Source of the DNA: Panax quinquefolius
Lineage: Eukaryota > Streptophyta > Magnoliopsida > Apiales > Araliaceae
Assembly (NCBI GenBank): GCA_020205615.1
Contig: CM035168.1
Coordinates: forward strand, 6,948,237 to 7,012,236
Direction: 5' to 3'
Length of the DNA stretch: 64,000 bases
A program made the position numbers and the translations under genes. Below, one piece after another: positions 58,353-64,000 of the stretch. Within the stretch, counting starts at the first letter, position 1, and every line of letters starts with the position of its first letter. Under the pieces are notes generated by a model, which saw only the letters and a list, made by a program, of their open reading frames with translations, was not told where the DNA came from and made no database searches.

Positions 58353-59421
58353 ATGGGAGGACGCGCAGGCTTCAGTGATACAGACATTATTCTGCTAGAA
58401 GTGCGCGGTCCGCACCAAAGACAATTTGAACAAAGAAAGACAAAAAGCCCTTCACAATGCCGAGATCGACCATCCAGGCCAGGGAGAGGATTACATGCAC
58501 GAAGCATAGCCCACAGTGGTGCACCCAATCCATATGGGCCGAGATGTGTGCCCAATGGGAGCCGAGAGGTGGGTGAAAAGACGAAATCACCACCACTAAC
58601 AAATCCTCAAAATTCAAGATGGCGAAAAAGGCTAAAGGGACATACAAGGCGGTAGTATTTCACGATTCTTTGATATCAACGCTGTGGTGCGATTTACAAG
58701 TTTTAATATGTTTACAATCATGAATTATAGAAAATATATCACATTTTACTTAGTAATATTGTGTTATTTTTTGTATAGAGTCTCGATCTCAGGTCACTAT
58801 CCATCATTTGGATGTGTACGTACACCACCCGTGATGGTTCCGCACTGATGCTATCCAGATAAGCGGTAATAAATTTTAACAACTTGATCTTGTTTATCAA
58901 TGCTTACGTAATTAATTTATTTTTAACTATTTAATTGTTAACCCGATGACATGATACTTATAAGCGCTTATCGAATGAAGCGCTATCCCAAGGCACTCCA
59001 CGTCCGCTATTGATCAAGAGTTGTGGGAGAGGGCGTCCACAGAAGAAGAACTACATTAAAGGTCAAGGACAACGACGACGCCCATCCTTCAGTGGCTCAG
59101 GTTGCTCTTCTTCCAGTCTACACAGTCATCGAGCCATCCAGCTGTTCATACTTCGACTAACTGTGTGAGAGTTATATGTCGAGATCGAGATCTTTTGAAG
59201 ATACTGGGCGGGCATCTGGGGGCTCTGAGTGTTGAGGAGTTAGTTTGAAGCGAAGAATAAGCGGCAAAGAACATCACAACATGGGGATGGCGACGAGGTA
59301 TAAAATCAATTTGTTGTATATATTGTCGTAATATACCAATATTAACATAGTTAGTATATATTTGTAACTTGTTTTATTATTTTGTTAATTACAGGGTGAT
59401 CAAGGAGGCGATGATGCTTGA
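58353..59421 (+). pseudogene. Possible second CACTA gene, last exons
   Basis: An open stretch at 58353-58655 is basic and Pro/Arg-rich with no family I recognise. Farther on, reading ...SQHGDGDE ends at a donor (GT at 59298), and an acceptor (CAG at 59394) opens GDQGGDDA and TGA at 59421. The two parts join in phase into a Gly/Asp-rich ending. A second gene downstream of the transposase is usual in CACTA elements. The gene structure before 59163 is not resolved. Confidence 0.38.
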
Positions 59422-59699
59422 TTTAATACACTTTCGATCGATTTTGTAGTTATAGTATAAGCTTTTACTTGTATATTCATTCTTTGGATGTCTGTATGTT
59501 ACTTAAACAAGTTTTGAAATGTTATTATATTTATTCAAATCATATTGGTTTTTAAAGGTTTATATACTAGTTTGTTGTATGTGTTGGTGGACGATGGATG
59601 TTTATATTGTTGTGTATGCTGTTTATCTTGTTGTGTATGTGTGTTAGGATAAAGCAGGTACAAAACAGGTACAGGTTTTTGGGAATTCTGTAAAACAAC

Positions 59700-60074
59700 A
59701 AAAATCTGGTTTTCATTTTTTTTATATCAGCGATCGCATGCGGTCGCTGATAGTTATTAGCGACGGCTAAATATTTGAGGGTATCGATGATGCATGCACG
59801 CGGTCACGATATATGATCCACCGCCACGTGACCACGGGTCGCCTTTGTCCTCGACCATGTTGATTCGACCATTTAGCGAAATTTGTCATTTCGATTATTT
59901 CATATCGATAGATGCTATCTGACGGTAGCTAATAGTGTTACCGATGTGCATCCTGTGGACTAGATTTTATCGACGACTATCGGCCGACCCCTGCAAGGTC
60001 ACGATGTCTATCTATTCACGCATCGTCTGCGATCAACGATAGGCGATCGTCACGATGAACCTTTTTCTTGTAGT
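59700..60074 (+). mobile_element. Right terminal region of the CACTA element
   Basis: The end reads CCTTTTTCTTGTAGT, the inverted form of a CACTACAAGAAAAAGG terminus with the last base altered or trimmed. The preceding 350 bases are rich in GCGACC/GGTCGC and AGCGAC words (for example GCATGCGGTCGCTGA near 59735), like the subterminal repeats where CACTA proteins bind. DNA directly outside is gypsy LTR sequence. Confidence 0.78.
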
Positions 60075-60404
60075 ATTTCTTCTTTGGGCTAGTTGAGCTC
60101 ACCCTTTCTTTCACTTTCCTCTTCGTGAAATGAGAACGTGTAATGGACTAGTCGGGGAGCGAGTGACGGTCCGGATGATAGTATTAGTAGTCCTCACTAT
60201 TCATACATTAAATAGTGTGACAATAAATATATTGAGGACTCCTTTGAGTGTGGATATTGTCTAGATGACAATATTCTTATTAAAACTCTCAATTTATGTT
60301 TTGTCGTATTTTACACATCGTTGTATAATTAGTTTGTATTTGTATTCGAAGACTTTGTATCCGACGACCCAAGATGGGTGATGTGTACCTATTTTGGGGC
60401 GCCA
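60075..60404 (+). repeat. Truncated 3' part of a gypsy LTR
   Basis: It matches about the last 330 bases of the LTR at 47768-50187 from ATTTCTTCTTGGGCTAGTTG to GATGGGTGA and the closing GGGGCGCC. The front part of this LTR is not present directly left of the CACTA terminus. Confidence 0.8.
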
Positions 60405-60683
60405 TGCATTAATCTGCTCTTCAATGGGTCAATTTCTACTAGTCTATTATTGCTGGGTTGTTGTTGTTGTCACTCTTTATTTTTCATGTCAATCTTTAAT
60501 TTGTAATAAGCTAATAGCTACTTGTAATTTGCTAGTTTTGTTATTTATGTAATGTTTGATTACAACTTAGGTGATGTTGTAATGGAATTAACACTAGTGC
60601 ACTACCAAATCATCTTAATGAAAATTTATGCAGTATTAGAATTTAATTTAGAATGTTAAAATAAAGGGAAAATATATATAGTA
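60405..60683. other. Unassigned AT-rich spacer
   Basis: No frame or repeat recognised between two LTR fragments. Confidence 0.5.
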
Positions 60684-60968
60684 TGTGACGCCCCCAAAAC
60701 ATATCCAATCCACCCAACCCATTTTGGGTCGCCACGAAATACATCAACACAATTTCCAAATACAAATATTTAAATTCTAACTTTTAAACTGTCATGCAGA
60801 ATACGACCACAGTTAAACTGTGAGTTTTAATACAAATATATGTAACTCTCATGGTGCCTCGACCATAACACCTTACAATGGCACTTTATATAAAAGTACA
60901 GTCAATAACTGTTTTAGAAATTAAAATATTTGAAAAATGCTCAAGGAAACCTTCGTACATGGGAGGCC
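60684..60968 (-). repeat. Fragment of a diverged LTR
   Basis: It begins TGTGACGCCCCCAAAACATA and continues with CCCATTTTGGGTCGCC, like the inverted 3' end of the chromovirus LTRs but otherwise different. It ends at the solo LTR's target duplication, so the solo LTR seems to have inserted in or beside it. Confidence 0.55.
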
Positions 60969-60973
60969 ATGCA

Positions 60974-63454
60974 TGTGACGCTCCCAAAATAGGTATACAT
61001 CACCCATTCTGAGTCGCCAAATACATGGTACAGAAAAACAACTACAACTTTATTAATACAATTGTCGTGCAAAATACGACAACACATACTGTGAGTTTAA
61101 ATACAATATTGTCTTCTAGACAATATTCACACCCAAATAAAGTCCTCATTATAATTATTGATGCACTATTTTACAAAATAGTGAGGACTACTAAAACAGC
61201 TATCTTGAATCATCACTCCATACCCCGGCTAGTCCTTGCTAAATTCTCACCTCCTGAGAAGAAAAATGGAACAAAAAGGAAAAGGGTGAGCTCAACTAGC
61301 CCAGTAAAGAACATTATGACTAAGATAATATACAACAAATTATCCTTAGTCTTCAACAGGGAAAGATCTGATAGAATACAATAGACAACAAGTTTTAGAT
61401 CAACAACTGCAGCGGAAACAACAATTCATTAGAAGAGTTAAGTAGAGAATGAAATCTACTATCATCTATGAATTTAAAAATCCATCATCAATATTTTATT
61501 CCTGTAACATTAATCAATATACATGTTTGCACTACGGGCCAAAGATATTCATTTGATCACCAAATTGGTCATGTTCATCTCAACACTGCTCATCTTTGCA
61601 CTACGCCCAAAGATATTCATCAGTAATCATTCATCTTTGCACTACAGCCAAAGATATTCATCAAGTGTCATCATTAAGGACCGAGGATGATGAAAAATAT
61701 TTTAGAGAACGAATCCAGTGAGACAGAAGGACAAATATTAGGGATTCGTATTTCGGTTTATCCAAATTCAATAATACTCCATAACAATCAATTGTGAAGT
61801 AGAATTCCAAAATTAAGATCAAAACATGGATACAATCAAAGATAGTAACCATAAAAGACATCTGGAAGAAAAAGAGAAAATTTCATTTTTTGGTGAATAG
61901 TGCCGTATTCGTGAATAGTGTCGTATATGTGAATAGTACCGTATACGTGAATAGTAATCCCGACACAAAAAGGTAGAAACTCCACAATAAAATTCATAAC
62001 AATATCTCAGCATAATGATATTGAAGAAAATAATATCATTTAAGAAGAAATTAATATCCCTTACCTCAAAGAATCAGTACTTCGGAAGGAAAGGTCGGAA
62101 GTGATGCTGAATGAAACTTGTACTGAATAACAACTCTCAAAGTATCTAAATACTCATAAAATACGCTCGATAATATATAGAGAGAAAGAGAGAAAGCTTA
62201 TGTTTCTGGTGTGATTTTCAATTCTAACTTAGCCCTCTATTTATAGGAAAATGTTAGCCCGTAAAGCGCACTTGACACCAAGCACCGATGGCTTTACTCG
62301 CAACTATTTCCACCCACCACATTTGAAATAAAATTCAGCACATTTTTTTACCAACCACAAGTGGGGCCCACTCAATTCTAGAATTTTCCACCAAAATCAT
62401 TTATAAACCTAATTTTTGAATCAGTCACCTCTTAAAATTCATAACAAATCATACGTTTAATTTTAACGGTTCAAAATTTGTGGACATAAACTCAACTTAT
62501 AGATGTATAAAATATCCAAAAATCACAACGATCCAACGGTCAGATTAAAAATTATAACTCACGCAATATATCTTAAAAACAGTGATTTGATTTTTAATAC
62601 ATCCATTCCGACAAAAACACCTAAACATTAATTCCTTCAATTATATCCACATAAAATAAATATATCCATCAATTATATCCACATAAAATAAATATTTCAT
62701 TATCATATAAATCAATAATTAATTATTAACAAATAATATTACAGAATCACAATTATGACAACCAGGCCGTTCCCAGGAAAGAGGGGGCTTTTCGATAAGG
62801 ATTTTTCCTTACTGGCGCGCAATTAGGTGATCAAACCTCTCCTTGACAGAACTTTTTAGACATTACCAATAATACTATCTAATAATATTATTCAAATAAT
62901 ATGAATTATTGATCTGATAATAGGAAATACTATGCAGTGACAATTATTGAAACAACAATAATATAAAATATCAATGCAACAATTATTGAATCAATAAAAT
63001 AAAATATTAAACAAGAATTATCGTAACAATTATCGAGTAAGTAGGCCCTTCACGCATTTAAATCAATAATTCAACAATCTTATGCTGCAATACCGTGCTT
63101 ACTATGCCACCACGCCAGACATCAGTATTTTAACCACCGTGTAATCCAACGAGGTTAATTCAGAATAATTACGCCGTTATTTATAAAACTAAACTTTGTC
63201 GTTTTCTTCATCCGACAGTTATTCTGTTATCACGAATGGCTGCGCCGTCGTACGATTATTCCCCGACAACAAGAATATTCCACAACCAAATGAATATTCC
63301 CCGACAAAATAAATATTTTATAACCACTTGCTTATTTTGTAAAATTTGCACATTTCACCCATAATCAAAGTATTATATCAAATTAACTCCTTATTATTTC
63401 AAGATAATAAATAGAGAAAATTTAATTTTATTCATAATAAGTTGGGGTCTTACA
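60974..63454 (-). repeat. Solo LTR of the chromovirus family
   Basis: 2,481 bases homologous along the whole length to 20190-22772 and 39706-42242, with TG...CA ends and an exact target duplication ATGCA at 60969-60973 and 63455-63459. There is no internal sequence, so it arose by recombination between the two LTRs of a full element. A TATA box lies at 62238-62245 (minus) and paired GAATATTC at 63273 and 63292. Confidence 0.93.
63273..63299. promoter_or_regulatory. Paired GAATATTC palindromes in the solo LTR
   Basis: GAATATTC at 63273-63280 and 63292-63299, about 155 bases from the LTR start. Confidence 0.4.
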
Positions 63455-63459
63455 ATGCA

Positions 63460-64000
63460 TCTAAGTTATAATATATATCATATGATTCGAGAATTATCCT
63501 TGGTTGACCCAATAGACCCCAAAGAAAAATGAGAAGATTACTGTCATGTTCTTTCCAATGGCGAGTCTTCTCTTGACATATAATTATCTTCATTGTCTTC
63601 AATTGAGAATTATATTTTAACCAAACTCCACGATTATATAGGTAGTGCTCATAGATATAATCAGTAAGTACATGTGCACAACCCTGTCTTATGATAACAC
63701 AAAGTCTTCTCTCATTAAATATCTTGTATGATAGTGGCAAAACACCCTTCCAAAGTTGGGTTCACCTCACCCTATCCGGTTCACCAAAATCAACAGTTAA
63801 AATGACGTATAAAATATGACACACTTATCTAAAATTCTCCATAAATTATTTCTATACTGTTTTAGGGGAAACCTCAACAACTATAGACCATCGTTCTATT
63901 CCCTCATTACTCCTCGCCAACCCAAATACACTCTTATTACCCGAAAGGAATTGTGAAGCAAAAGGGTGAAAGACAACCAAATTTCAAAGAAAGAATATCA
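63460..64000. other. Unassigned end of window
   Basis: A 96-codon open stretch (63740-63450, minus) matches no family I know and runs over the LTR edge, so it is probably chance. The rest is AT-rich and shows no clear exon. Confidence 0.45.

Noticed and set aside
50188..60404. One complete gypsy element with LTRs 47768-50187 and 60075-60404
   Set aside because: The flanking five bases do not match (CTAAC on the left), and the right LTR lacks its front part, so the two may not be partners.
63450..63740. 96-codon minus-strand frame at the window end
   Set aside because: It runs into the solo LTR edge, has no recognised domain and is in AT-rich sequence.

Overview
The window is nuclear DNA from a flowering plant, most likely a eudicot. 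The host genes have short exons, AT-rich introns and GT-AG splice sites, and most of the sequence is transposable-element debris of plant-specific types: a Tekay/Del-like chromovirus, a Sirevirus-like Ty1/copia element, a CACTA transposon with a TNP2 transposase, hAT-like elements and MULE-like sequence. Only two host genes can be supported. They lie convergently in the first 20 kb. One is the 3' part of an ASCC2-like CUE-domain gene (+, exons 477-5651, 5' end outside the window). The other is a complete interferon-related developmental regulator gene of the SAT32 type (-, 13 exons, 19487 down to 6819, 446 codons plus stop). I recall the same two families being neighbours in Arabidopsis, so this looks like conserved microsynteny.

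Intron 3 of the SAT32-like gene is about 8.6 kb long, while all its other introns are short. It holds a 2.0-kb hAT-like element with a related 0.7-kb element nested inside it, and a 3.0-kb LTR retrotransposon that encodes only GAG (15133-18143, exact TTTAG target duplication). From 20190 to 42242 there is a chromovirus on the minus strand with 2.5-kb LTRs and an exact AATTA target duplication. Its reverse-transcriptase gene is split by a 12.1-kb Sirevirus-like copia element (25213-37359), which carries an envelope-like reading frame between pol and its 3' LTR. Both elements contain stops or frameshifts.

From 42.2 to 47.8 kb the sequence is AT-rich and full of GGTTAC/GTAACC motifs around a fragment coding for a MULE-type zinc knuckle. 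From 47.8 to 53.6 kb there is a degraded plus-strand gypsy element with a complete 5' LTR, a protease remnant, a 57-bp minisatellite and the tail of pol. From about 55.4 to 60.07 kb there is a CACTA element: a TNP2 pseudogene, possible last exons of a second gene and a recognisable right terminus. It abuts a fragment of a gypsy LTR. At 60974-63454 there is a solo LTR of the same chromovirus family with an exact ATGCA target duplication. The last 0.5 kb has no gene I can support.

The transposons form a nested record: copia inside chromovirus, small hAT inside large hAT, CACTA against an LTR, and a solo LTR beside an older LTR fragment. Four independent chromovirus-type LTRs keep two GAATATTC palindromes at almost the same distance from the LTR start, which may be a conserved promoter module. 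I found no CRISPR array, rRNA or tRNA gene.
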